In this document: positions 9,384 through 17,580 of the stretch, piece by piece | Layout of the letters: each line of letters begins with the position of its first letter | Position numbering within the stretch: the first letter of the stretch is position 1 | NCBI GenBank assembly: GCA_947456185.1 | Contig: CANGPW010000004.1 | Span: 1 to 61,660 of the forward strand | DNA length: 61,660 nt | Direction of reading: 5' to 3' | Source of the DNA: Bacteroidota bacterium | GTDB taxonomy: Bacteria > Bacteroidota > Bacteroidia > UKL13-3 | Translations under genes and position numbers: made by a program | The notes under the pieces: model-generated | The model's database searches: none | What the model was told of the DNA's origin: nothing | What the model saw: only the letters and a program-made list of their open reading frames with translations

Positions 9384-9959
9384 CTATTTATTTTCGTCTA
9401 ATTTTTTCATTTCTTGATTGTAAATTTGCTCAAACTTCATTTTATCGTAGTCAACTGCAACTTTAGCTTTGTCAGAAAGCTTGTTTTCCATAGCTACTTT
9501 CAATGCGTCTTTGTTCATTTCTACTGCTACGTATGAAGTATAAGAGCCATCTTTTTCTTTCACTGTTTTTTCGCAAAGAATTTTCACATCATTTAATTGT
9601 TGGCTAATAATTTCACGGGTTAAATTGTTAAATTTACCTTTCATTTCTAAACCAGCATTTGTTTGATATTCATCTACGTATCTATCAGTTACAGAAGTAA
9701 TTTTAGTTTGAATTAAACCTGCTAATCTTTGCTTTGCAACAACTAATGCTTTTTCTCTTGAAAGAGATAAGTCAGAGCTTTTTTGAGATTGAGTAGATCT
9801 AAATGCTTGTTCAGTTGATGTTCTAAATTCATCGCAAGGTAAGTTTAAAACTTCCATACCTGAATCTTTGTCTTTAGTAGTTAAAGTTCCTTTTTTCGAT
9901 TTACATGATACTGCTGCTATTACTAAGAAAGCTGCAAATACATAAACTAATTTTTTCAT
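9384..9959 (-). CDS. putative lipoprotein, LPP20-like
   Basis: 191 residues starting with a lipoprotein signal peptide (MKKLVYVFAAFLVIAAVSC, lipid-modified Cys19). The mature part is charged and mainly helical, with no transmembrane segment. The pattern SREKALVVAKQRLAGLIQTKI followed by a YVAVEM strand recalls the LPP20/FlgT-N type fold common among Bacteroidota lipoproteins, but this is inferred from pattern only. ATG at 9959 is chosen because it begins the signal peptide; the upstream in-frame TTG would not. A TACTTTTG -7 box at 10063-10056 suggests its own promoter with a leader of about 90 nt. Function unknown. Confidence 0.75.
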   Translation of the reverse strand: MKKLVYVFAAFLVIAAVSCKSKKGTLTTKDKDSGMEVLNLPCDEFRTSTEQAFRSTQSQKSSDLSLSREKALVVAKQRLAGLIQTKITSVTDRYVDEYQTNAGLEMKGKFNNLTREIISQQLNDVKILCEKTVKEKDGSYTSYVAVEMNKDALKVAMENKLSDKAKVAVDYDKMKFEQIYNQEMKKLDENK

Positions 9960-10055
9960 GATTTTTTTTATTTTAGTGTGCAATTAATAAAACTTATTAC
10001 GAATAAAAAAGGTTTTTATAATTATTCGATAAATTCCACTTTTCAATATTTGTGC

Positions 10056-10063
10056 CAAAAGTA
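10056..10063 (-). promoter_or_regulatory. candidate Bacteroidota -7 box
   Basis: TACTTTTG on the minus strand matches TAnnTTTG. Candidate TTG-containing -33 elements sit 15 and 23 nt upstream, so spacing is not ideal. Would drive the lipoprotein gene. Confidence 0.4.
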
Positions 10064-10105
10064 AATTTTAACAATTTCAAGATTTCCAATTATGAAAAAT
10101 GTATT

Positions 10106-10113
10106 TACTTTTG
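10106..10113 (+). promoter_or_regulatory. candidate Bacteroidota -7 box
   Basis: TACTTTTG matches TAnnTTTG and would put the transcript start near 10120, downstream of the ATG at 10092 but 14 nt before the ATG at 10134. It therefore argues for the later start of the DUF2279-like gene. Divergent with the box at 10056-10063. Confidence 0.4.
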
Positions 10114-10133
10114 AAGAAAAAAATAATTCCAAA

Positions 10134-11066
10134 ATGAATTCCAACTTGCAAATAATTTTTTTGAAAAATACGCTATTCATTTTATTGCTCACTTTTATAC
10201 ATTTTCCTCAAAGTGCATTTTCACAAACATCAGATTCTAATGCTAACCCTATTAATAAAAAGAAGTTTAAAACCATTTTAGCCGCTGAATTAGTGGCATA
10301 CTCCTCAACTATGATAGGTTTAAACCAATTGTGGTATGCAAATTATGAAAAAGAAGCCTTTCATTTTTTTGATGATGATGCTGAGTGGAATCAAATGGAT
10401 AAAATTGGTCATTTGGGTTCAGCATATTATTTAGGATATATGCAAATAAAAATATTAAAAAACTGCGGATATACCAGTAAAAAATCAATGTTATTAGGAG
10501 GAGCCACCGGTTTTATTTTCCTTACATCAGTTGAAATATTAGATGGATTTTCGGCTGCTTGGGGCGCATCACTTGGCGATGTAATTGCAAATTCTGCTGG
10601 CTATGTTTTTCTTACAGCTCAGGAATTAACATGGAAAGAGCAACGAGTGATGCTAAAGTTTTCTATGACTCCATCACCTTACGCTAAATACAGACCCGAT
10701 TTATTAGGCAAAAATTTTCAAGAGCAATTGCTAAAAGATTATAACGCACAAACTTATTGGCTTTCGTTAAATGTTGGTTCATTTATGAAAATCCATCCAC
10801 AATTTCCAAAATGGTTAAATGTGGCAGTGGGATATGGAGCAGATGGAATGATAAGTGCCGAAGCTGATAAAAGCGGAAAAATGAATCAAAGTTTTAGCCG
10901 TTCTCGACAGTTTTATTTAAGTTTAGACTTAGATTTACATCACATAAAAACAAAAAAGGTTTGGTTAAATACCATATTGCAAACGGTAGGTTTTATAAAA
11001 ATACCTTTTCCAACTCTGGAATATAACACTGATAAAGGATTTGATTTCCATCCATTAATGTTTTAA
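10134..11066 (+). CDS. DUF2279-like exported protein
   Basis: 310 residues from the ATG at 10134: a hydrophobic signal peptide (about residues 1-30, ending SAFSQ), then a membrane-associated domain with DKIGHLGSAYYLGYMQIK and SVEILDGFSAAWGASLGDVIANSAG. This combination of a DK-xx-H motif, a second hydrophobic helix and an acidic-GDxxAN motif resembles the DUF2279/YfiM family (assignment from memory, moderately confident). The C-terminal half is beta-rich and lacks motifs. An alternative ATG at 10092 adds 14 charged residues before the signal peptide; the -7 box inside that extension makes it unlikely. It converges with ftsZ across a shared terminator. Confidence 0.7.
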   Translation: MNSNLQIIFLKNTLFILLLTFIHFPQSAFSQTSDSNANPINKKKFKTILAAELVAYSSTMIGLNQLWYANYEKEAFHFFDDDAEWNQMDKIGHLGSAYYLGYMQIKILKNCGYTSKKSMLLGGATGFIFLTSVEILDGFSAAWGASLGDVIANSAGYVFLTAQELTWKEQRVMLKFSMTPSPYAKYRPDLLGKNFQEQLLKDYNAQTYWLSLNVGSFMKIHPQFPKWLNVAVGYGADGMISAEADKSGKMNQSFSRSRQFYLSLDLDLHHIKTKKVWLNTILQTVGFIKIPFPTLEYNTDKGFDFHPLMF

Positions 11067-11093
11067 AAATTTCTAATAATATCACTCATTAAC

Positions 11094-11131
11094 AAAAAAG
11101 CCTTGCAGAACTATAGTTCTACAAGGCTTTT
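11094..11131. terminator. bidirectional terminator between the DUF2279-like gene and ftsZ
   Basis: AAAAGCCTTG (11096-11105) pairs with CAAGGCTTTT (11122-11131); inside, AGAAC/GTTCT extends the stem around a TATA loop. A and T tracts flank both sides. It ends the dcw operon on the minus strand. Confidence 0.88.
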
Positions 11132-11149
11132 CAATAATTATAAAATCTA

Positions 11150-12847
11150 CTAATCTACATTATCGTGTAAAAAAGAGTTATTGGTTTTTATTTCTGATTT
11201 TCCACTTACTAAGTCTTCAAATAAACTTAAACGCGAAATTTGTTTTTCGGAACTATGTGGTACATCATCTAATTTTTTATTTCTTCTAACATAAGCTGGT
11301 TCCTTTTCTAAGTCTCTTAAACCTTGTGGATTATTGATGGTAATATTTAAGTTTTTCAACTCTTTAATTCTTTGAATTTGGCGTTCTATTTTTTTATCTT
11401 GGTCAATAGAATTGCTTTCCATTTCATCAGATATTTGATTTGTTTTTGGAACTATAGCATTATTAATTGTTTCAATTTTATCAATAAAAACATCTTCGTT
11501 TACTTCCAAATAATCATCTTCTATTAACTCCTCATTTGTGTTTATAAAATATGATTCCTCCATTTTTGCATCAAAGGAATTAAAATCAAAGGATTCTTCT
11601 TCTTTGATTTCATCAATACGTAAACCAAAACCCAAATCATTTTCCAATTCTATTTCTTGCTTAGCTAATTCATCTTCAATTAAATTAATTCTGATTGTAT
11701 CATCAACTTTTTTTTCAACAGGTTTGGTTTCAAAAACATTATTAACACTAGTATTTGGTGTAGTTTGAACAACTTGAACTATTTCTGACTTGGTATCAAT
11801 AACGATTGAATTATTGTTATTTGTTTGAACATCATTGTCAGAAATAGTAGAGCCAATAATTACTTTATTTTCGCGAGGTTTACTTTCAAAACCTGTAGCA
11901 ATTAAAGTTACAGAAATTTTATTTCCTAACGATTCGTCAAAACTAGTTCCTAAAATTAACTCAGCCGATAAGCCACTTTCATTTTGAATATACGCTGATA
12001 TTTGTTCAAATTCTTCCATTAATATTTCTTCAGTTCCCGATGAAATATTCAATAATATATTCTTAGCCCCAACTATTTGATTATCGTTTAATAAAGGTGA
12101 TGCCAATGCAGCTTTAACAGCTACTAATGCACGGTCTTCACCTTCTGCCATTGCGCTACCCATTAGTGCCACACCGCTAGCTTTCATTACTGTTTTTACA
12201 TCTTCAAAATCTACATTAATATAACCAGGTTGAGTAATAATTTCAGCAATACCTTTAGCAGCGGTAGTTAATATATTATTGGCATGGCCAAAAGCTTCGC
12301 GCAATGCTAAGTTTCCGTACATATCTTTAATTTTATCGTTGCTAATAATAAGCAAACAATCAACAGAACGTTTTAAGTTTTCTAAACCTTCATCTGCAAA
12401 AGTTTTTCTTTTCTTACCTTCAAAATTAAATGGAGTAGTAACTATACCAACAGTTAAAATATCCATTTCCTTAGCTGTTTTGGCAATGATAGGAGCAGCA
12501 CCAGTTCCAGTTCCACCCCCCATTCCAGCAGTAATAAATAACATTTTGGTATTTACACCAAGCATGTCAATTATATCTTCAATGGCTTCCATAGCAGCTT
12601 TTTTTCCAACTTCAGGATTTGCTCCAGCGCCCAAACCTTGAGTTAAACTAGCGCCTAACTGAATTTTATTTGGAATAGCACTTGCTTCTAAAGCCTGCAA
12701 ATCGGTATTGCAAATAATAAAATCTACCCCTTTGATTCCTTGTTCGTGCATGTGATTTACAGCATTTCCACCTCCTCCACCAACACCTATTACTTTAATA
12801 ATAGAGGATTTTTCCTTTGGCAAATTAAATTTTATTCTTGTTTCCAT
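11150..12847 (-). CDS. ftsZ: cell division protein FtsZ
   Basis: Tubulin-like GTPase that polymerises into the Z-ring. 565 residues, much longer than the roughly 380-residue E. coli protein. The GTPase core runs to about residue 325: VIGVGGGGGNAV near 20-30, the tubulin signature GGGTGTG at 110-116, and the T7-loop motif NVDFEDVKTVM. After it comes an acidic, Asn-rich, low-complexity linker of about 200 residues and a basic segment (ERQIQRIKELKNLNI ... PAYVRRNKKL), ending FLHDNVD, which I take as the conserved C-terminal peptide that recruits FtsA and others. Long linkers are common in Bacteroidota FtsZ. It is the last gene of the dcw cluster, 71 nt after ftsA. Confidence 0.98.
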   Translation of the reverse strand: METRIKFNLPKEKSSIIKVIGVGGGGGNAVNHMHEQGIKGVDFIICNTDLQALEASAIPNKIQLGASLTQGLGAGANPEVGKKAAMEAIEDIIDMLGVNTKMLFITAGMGGGTGTGAAPIIAKTAKEMDILTVGIVTTPFNFEGKKRKTFADEGLENLKRSVDCLLIISNDKIKDMYGNLALREAFGHANNILTTAAKGIAEIITQPGYINVDFEDVKTVMKASGVALMGSAMAEGEDRALVAVKAALASPLLNDNQIVGAKNILLNISSGTEEILMEEFEQISAYIQNESGLSAELILGTSFDESLGNKISVTLIATGFESKPRENKVIIGSTISDNDVQTNNNNSIVIDTKSEIVQVVQTTPNTSVNNVFETKPVEKKVDDTIRINLIEDELAKQEIELENDLGFGLRIDEIKEEESFDFNSFDAKMEESYFINTNEELIEDDYLEVNEDVFIDKIETINNAIVPKTNQISDEMESNSIDQDKKIERQIQRIKELKNLNITINNPQGLRDLEKEPAYVRRNKKLDDVPHSSEKQISRLSLFEDLVSGKSEIKTNNSFLHDNVD

Positions 12848-12918
12848 GGTCTTGTTATTTATGCCTTTGCTTAATTGTAAACTTTTGCGATATAATATTT
12901 TTTTATTGATTTTTTATA

Positions 12919-14238
12919 CTAAAAGTCTTTCATGTCGTCAGCACTGAACATCCAGTTATTATATTTTTTCATTAAACCTCTAAAAATACTTTTACCTTCT
13001 TTTACTTCTTTTATATCAAGTAATTCATCATTTAATTCTTCATTACTTATGTCAATTCCTTCAAAGCCTTTAATTACTAAACCAACTGCAGTAGCATACA
13101 TTGGACTTTTAATTTCATCAATATGTGATTTGCCTAAATGCTCATTGGCATAACCAATTCTAGTATCCATTCCGGTAACTAATTCAACAGTCATGGTTAA
13201 ATGCTTTAATTGTGAGCCACCACCAGTAATAACGATACCTGCATTTAATTTCTTTTCTAATCCAGATGATTTTATTTGAAACAATACTTCTTCAAAAATT
13301 TCTTCTATACGAGATTGAATTACTTTGGCTAAATTTTTAATAGAAACTTCTTTAGGAGAACGACCTCTAAAACTTGGAATAGTAACAATTTCATTTTCCT
13401 TATTTTGTTCTTCTAAAGCTGAGCCAAATTTTACTTTTAATAATTCTGCTTGATTTCTTAAAACTTGACAACCATCAATAATATCATCAGTAATTACATT
13501 ACCTCCAAAAGGAATAACTGAAGTGTGACGAATGATACCATTTTTAAAAATAGCCACATCGGTAGTTCCACCACCTATATCAACTAAGCAAACACCAGCT
13601 TCTAATTCTTCCTGAGCTAAAACAGCATCAGCACTTGAAAGTGGTTCAAGTATTAAACCAGCTATAGATAAATTTGCTCTCTTTACCGATTTATCAATAT
13701 TTTTAATGGCTTCAATGTGACCAGTTATTATATGAAAATTACTCGATAAGCGAATTCCAGTCATACCAATTGGTTCAATTACATCAACTTCATCATCTAC
13801 AGTATATTCTTGTGGTAAAACATGAATAATTTTATCGCCAGGAGGCAGAGCTAAATTATAAGTATCTTTAATTAAACGTTCCACATCATCTTTACTAATC
13901 TCCTCTTCAGTATTGGTTCTGCTAATACTGTTTTTGTGTTGCAAACTTTTAATATGTTGCCCAGCAATACCAACATGTACAGATGAAATTTCAATACCTT
14001 TAATATTTGTATTTGGGTTTTTACTAACGCTTTCTTTTGCTTTTGCAATGGCTTCGTTAATGGCGTTAACAGTTTTGTCAATGTTTCTAACTTCTCCACG
14101 AATTACGCCTAAACTTTCCGCTTTTCCCATGCCAAGAATATCTATTTTGCCATGTTCATTTTTAGTGCCTACAATGGCACAAACCTTAGTTGTTCCAATA
14201 TCTAAGCCTACTACAATTTTTAATTCTTGAGGTTGCAT
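12919..14238 (-). CDS. ftsA: cell division protein FtsA
   Basis: Actin-fold ATPase that tethers FtsZ to the membrane. 439 residues. Phosphate-1 motif VVGLDIGTTKVCAIVG at the N-terminus, the FtsA-specific 1C subdomain, VCLVDIGGGTTDVAIFKNG (phosphate-2), and the adenosine motif GIVITGGGSQLK. The C-terminal tail FRGLMKKYNNWMFSADDMKDF contains an amphipathic, basic-aromatic stretch fitting a membrane-targeting helix. Start ATG at 14238. It sits between ftsQ (35 nt) and ftsZ (71 nt), the standard order. Confidence 0.97.
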   Translation of the reverse strand: MQPQELKIVVGLDIGTTKVCAIVGTKNEHGKIDILGMGKAESLGVIRGEVRNIDKTVNAINEAIAKAKESVSKNPNTNIKGIEISSVHVGIAGQHIKSLQHKNSISRTNTEEEISKDDVERLIKDTYNLALPPGDKIIHVLPQEYTVDDEVDVIEPIGMTGIRLSSNFHIITGHIEAIKNIDKSVKRANLSIAGLILEPLSSADAVLAQEELEAGVCLVDIGGGTTDVAIFKNGIIRHTSVIPFGGNVITDDIIDGCQVLRNQAELLKVKFGSALEEQNKENEIVTIPSFRGRSPKEVSIKNLAKVIQSRIEEIFEEVLFQIKSSGLEKKLNAGIVITGGGSQLKHLTMTVELVTGMDTRIGYANEHLGKSHIDEIKSPMYATAVGLVIKGFEGIDISNEELNDELLDIKEVKEGKSIFRGLMKKYNNWMFSADDMKDF

Positions 14239-14273
14239 TTTTATATGTTTTATTTTATAAAATTTATTTATTT

Positions 14274-15062
14274 CTATTTACAAACAACTTGTTTATCAAA
14301 CCTAATATCTATGGTTTTATACTTATTCCATCCTACTCTACTTAACCCCTCTTTATAAAACACAAAAAGCTTTTCAAATTTGGTTTCCAAATTATTAGCA
14401 TCACCAAATAAAATTAAATGGTTTCCAATTTTTGGTATTAAAATAAACTCATTATCCCTTGTTACAAATATCTGTTCTATCTGTGCTTTCCAGAATATTT
14501 GTTTATCAACATAAGAGGCAATAGTATACAACTGTTTTGCTACAAAACTATACACTGTATCTCCAGGTATATTTCTTTCAAATATATTGCCGTTGGCAAT
14601 GGGAACATGTGCGGTGAACTTATTGGAGGTTTGAAATTTTACTCCAAATTTATCAATGTAATAATTAACACCATTAAACCTATAAACCCTAATTATTGGT
14701 TCGCGTTGGTTAATTTTTACATATACATTTCCGTTTAAATCATTATATACTTTTGCCTCTTTCAAAAAAGTATTTTCCGATAATTTATTTTCTAAATAAC
14801 TTGTATTAATTTCATCGATCTTTGCATTTGAAAAATCGTATATATTTCCATTTTCGGAAATAGTTTTAATAACTGCCTTTCTACTAAAAAAGGCTACATT
14901 TTCGGGAAAAATTTGAATGATTACTTTTTTAGCTGATAAATTTTCTTCTAGTTTATTTGTTAAGATTATAGTAAACACAAGCCCACAGCAAAGCATAATC
15001 CATAAGAGGAGAATGCCTAGCTTTTTTAAAGCATTTTTGTTTCTGTCATTTAACCATTTCAT
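14274..15062 (-). CDS. ftsQ: cell division protein FtsQ/DivIB
   Basis: Bitopic divisome protein that links early and late division proteins and binds FtsL/FtsB. 262 residues: short basic cytoplasmic N-terminus, one transmembrane helix at about 15-37, then a periplasmic part with a POTRA-like segment (AVIKTISENGNIYDFSNAKI ... VYVKINQREPIIRVYRFNG) and a beta domain with YYIDKFGVKF. Sequence conservation in this family is low; the call rests on topology, the NVYVKINQREPIIRV pattern and position between murC (7-nt gap) and ftsA. Confidence 0.9.
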   Translation of the reverse strand: MKWLNDRNKNALKKLGILLLWIMLCCGLVFTIILTNKLEENLSAKKVIIQIFPENVAFFSRKAVIKTISENGNIYDFSNAKIDEINTSYLENKLSENTFLKEAKVYNDLNGNVYVKINQREPIIRVYRFNGVNYYIDKFGVKFQTSNKFTAHVPIANGNIFERNIPGDTVYSFVAKQLYTIASYVDKQIFWKAQIEQIFVTRDNEFILIPKIGNHLILFGDANNLETKFEKLFVFYKEGLSRVGWNKYKTIDIRFDKQVVCK

Positions 15063-15069
15063 ATCTTAA

Positions 15070-16455
15070 TTATTTTTCTAAAATTTCTTTGATAGGATTT
15101 ATCAATAAATCAATGTCTCCAGCACCCAATGTTAAAAATACTTTTGGCTGATTTTTTTTTACAGCTTCTAACAATTCATTTCTACTTACCAAATGTTTTT
15201 TTGAAGTAATTTTATCAAAAATTATTTTAGAAGTTATGCCTTCAATTGGTAATTCACGAGCTGGATAAATATCTAACAAAAATACTTCATTTGCTAATGA
15301 CAAACTTTCGGCAAATCCATCTACAAAATCACGTGTACGAGAAAACAAATGTGGTTGAAATGCCAATACAATTTCATTTGCAGGAAACATGTTTTTTACA
15401 GACGAAATAATAGCACGCAACTCTTCAGGATGGTGCGCATAATCGTCAATATAAATTTGATTTTCTTCTTTTATAATATATTCAAACCTACGCTTAACCC
15501 CTTTAAATCCATACAATGCGGAACGCAATTCGTTTTCAGTAACGCCACTTATTAAGCATGCTGCACATGCTGCTACAGCATTTTCCACATTATGTAATCC
15601 TGGAATTCCTAATTGCAAATTGTTAATTTCCGTTCCTTTATAAACTAAATCAAATGTATAATCGCCTTTGGTTATTAATATGTTTTTTGCATACACATCC
15701 GCTTCCGATTCTATGGAATAAGTAATGTAATTTACAGTAATATCATGGATTAAATCAAGTTCTTTTTTAATAATTAGTGTACCACCATTTACCAAACGAT
15801 TGGTATAATCTAAAAACGATTTTTTTAATTCGTTATGTTCACCATAAATATCCAAATGATCAGCATCTGTTGAAGTGATAATGGAAATTGTTGGATATAA
15901 AGTAAGAAACGATCTATCAAATTCATCGGCTTCTATCACCACAATTTGTTGATTGGTTGATTGGTTGATTGGTTGATTGGCTAATAATAAATTGGTATTA
16001 TAATTTGTAGAAATACCCCCTAAAAAAGCGCTACAATCAACTGAACTTTGTTTTAAAATATGAGCAATTAAAGTAGATGTGGTGGTTTTTCCATGTGTGC
16101 CAGCTACACCAATTGTTTGATGATTTTTACTTATTAAACCTAAAACTTGTGAACGTTTTAAAATTTCAAATCCGTTGTTTTTTAACCAAGCCCACTCTTG
16201 GTGGTTGGGAGGAATAGCGGGGGTTAAAACAACTAGTAAATTCGAATTATTAAATTCAAAATTCGAAACAGTATCGCCTAAATCTTCAAAGTGAATATCA
16301 ATTCCTTCTTTGATTAATTCATTGGTTAAAGAAGTAGGAGTTTTGTCGTAACCCATTACTTTAATTCCCAAATGGTTAAAATAGCGGGCAATGGCACTCA
16401 TGCCAATACCGCCAATGCCAAGAAAATAAGCTGTCTTTATATTTTTGATGTCCAT
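15070..16455 (-). CDS. murC: UDP-N-acetylmuramate--L-alanine ligase
   Basis: Adds L-Ala to UDP-MurNAc, first step of the peptide stem; cytoplasmic Mur ligase. 461 residues: N-terminal Rossmann domain (YFLGIGGIGMSAIARYF), P-loop GTHGKTTT at 119-126, central EADEFDRSFL, and C-terminal YIDDYAHHPEELRA and AFQPHLFSRT. Between GGISTNYNTNLLL and IVVIEADEFDRSF it carries about ten extra Gln/Asn-rich residues (about 159-169, NQPINQSTNQ) encoded by a perfect 8-bp tandem repeat; this looks like an in-frame insertion into a surface loop. Follows murG with a 3-nt gap. Confidence 0.97.
   Translation of the reverse strand: MDIKNIKTAYFLGIGGIGMSAIARYFNHLGIKVMGYDKTPTSLTNELIKEGIDIHFEDLGDTVSNFEFNNSNLLVVLTPAIPPNHQEWAWLKNNGFEILKRSQVLGLISKNHQTIGVAGTHGKTTTSTLIAHILKQSSVDCSAFLGGISTNYNTNLLLANQPINQSTNQQIVVIEADEFDRSFLTLYPTISIITSTDADHLDIYGEHNELKKSFLDYTNRLVNGGTLIIKKELDLIHDITVNYITYSIESEADVYAKNILITKGDYTFDLVYKGTEINNLQLGIPGLHNVENAVAACAACLISGVTENELRSALYGFKGVKRRFEYIIKEENQIYIDDYAHHPEELRAIISSVKNMFPANEIVLAFQPHLFSRTRDFVDGFAESLSLANEVFLLDIYPARELPIEGITSKIIFDKITSKKHLVSRNELLEAVKKNQPKVFLTLGAGDIDLLINPIKEILEK
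15948..15979. repeat. tandem repeat, four copies of GTTGATTG, inside murC
   Basis: Four perfect 8-bp copies on the plus strand. Since 8 is not a multiple of 3, the protein period is 24 bp (eight residues). Same word type as the spacer at 53650-53708. Confidence 0.95.
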
Positions 16456-16458
16456 TTT

Positions 16459-17550
16459 TTATTTCATCAATTTTATTACTTCATCTACAATTAACTCAGC
16501 CGCATTTGGTAGGGCAAAATTGCTAATGTTTTTTACTAAATCTACTTGTTTATTTGAATCGTTTATTAAGTTTAACGTTTCAGTTATCAAGTTATTTTTA
16601 GCATCTATGTCTTTTACTAAAATAGCTGCATTTACATTTACCAAAGCCATCGCATTTTTTGTCTGATGGTCTTCTGCTACATTTGGCGAAGGCACTAAAA
16701 TGATAGGTTTGGCCACTTGAGCTAATTCGGCAATTGACAATGCTCCGGCTCTTGAAATTACTACATCGGCTGCTGCATAAGCTAAGTCCATCTCGTAAAT
16801 AAAATGTTGGACGTTGAATGTTGGATGTTGGATTTTATTAGCTTTATCAAAGTTTTTACCCGTTTGCCAAATCAAGTTAATATTTGCTTCTTTTAATTGA
16901 TCAAACCCATCAAAAATACTTTCATTGATGGTTCTTGCACCTAAACTCCCCCCTATTACTAAAACAGTTTTTTTAGCTGAGTCCAATTTAAAAAAATCAA
17001 TGGCTTCGTTTCTTTTACTAGAAACATCCATCAAATCTTGTCGTATTGGATTTCCAGTTTTTACCAACTTATTTGCTGGAAAAAACTTTTCCATGTGATC
17101 ATATGCCACACAAATTTTATTGACTTTATCTTTTAATATTTTATTTGTTATACCCGCATACGAATTTTGTTCATGAATTAAAGTTGGAAGTTTTTTTAAT
17201 GAAGCTGCATAAAGCACCGCACTACTTGCATAACCTCCAAAACCAATCACAACATCTGGTTTGAATTTATTGATTATTCCAAATGATTTAATAATACTTG
17301 AAATTACTTTTATAGGAAATAATAAATTTTTATAAGTTATTCTGCGTTGCAAACCGCTAATCCATAAGCCAACAATTTTAAAACCAGCCTTAGGAACTTT
17401 CTCCATTTCCATTCTATCGCTAGCACCAACAAATAAAAATTCTACTTCATTATTCAACCTTTTTTGTAAAGCTTGTGCAACCGCAATAGCTGGATAAATA
17501 TGTCCGCCAGTACCGCCTGCGCTTATAATAACTTTCTTTTTAGTTTTCAT
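16459..17550 (-). CDS. murG: UDP-N-acetylglucosamine--MurNAc-pentapeptide-lipid GlcNAc transferase
   Basis: GT28 glycosyltransferase that converts lipid I to lipid II at the inner membrane face. 363 residues. Donor/acceptor loops: SAGGTGGHIYPAIAVAQ (GGTGGH at 12-17), VVIGFGGYASSAVLYAA, and the C-terminal UDP-GlcNAc site VISRAGALSIAEL ... PSPNVAEDHQTKNA. Residues about 240-249 (QHPTFNVQHF) are encoded by a degenerate 7-bp tandem repeat that replaces the usual loop before the YEMDLAYAAAD segment without changing length much. 3-nt gap to murC, 30 nt after ftsW. Confidence 0.97.
   Translation of the reverse strand: MKTKKKVIISAGGTGGHIYPAIAVAQALQKRLNNEVEFLFVGASDRMEMEKVPKAGFKIVGLWISGLQRRITYKNLLFPIKVISSIIKSFGIINKFKPDVVIGFGGYASSAVLYAASLKKLPTLIHEQNSYAGITNKILKDKVNKICVAYDHMEKFFPANKLVKTGNPIRQDLMDVSSKRNEAIDFFKLDSAKKTVLVIGGSLGARTINESIFDGFDQLKEANINLIWQTGKNFDKANKIQHPTFNVQHFIYEMDLAYAAADVVISRAGALSIAELAQVAKPIILVPSPNVAEDHQTKNAMALVNVNAAILVKDIDAKNNLITETLNLINDSNKQVDLVKNISNFALPNAAELIVDEVIKLMK
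16804..16831. repeat. degenerate tandem repeat of ATGTTGG inside murG
   Basis: Four consecutive 7-mers: ATGTTGG, ACGTTGA, ATGTTGG, ATGTTGG. The word resembles spacer repeats elsewhere in the window (for example the GTGTTGGA words at 8137-8165) yet here is fully translated within murG. Confidence 0.85.
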
Positions 17551-17580
17551 ATTGGTTAAAACTATATTATTACAATTTGA

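Noticed and set aside
10092..10133. Earlier start of the DUF2279-like protein
   Set aside because: Adds charged residues before the signal peptide and contains a TAnnTTTG box, which suggests it lies upstream of the transcript start. Not excluded.
15948..15979. CRISPR-like array
   Set aside because: Unit of 8 bp with no spacers; it is a plain tandem repeat. The same holds for 6001-6048.
16800..16835. Possible frameshift or pseudogene in murG because of the internal repeat
   Set aside because: The reading frame is intact on both sides and all MurG motifs follow in order.
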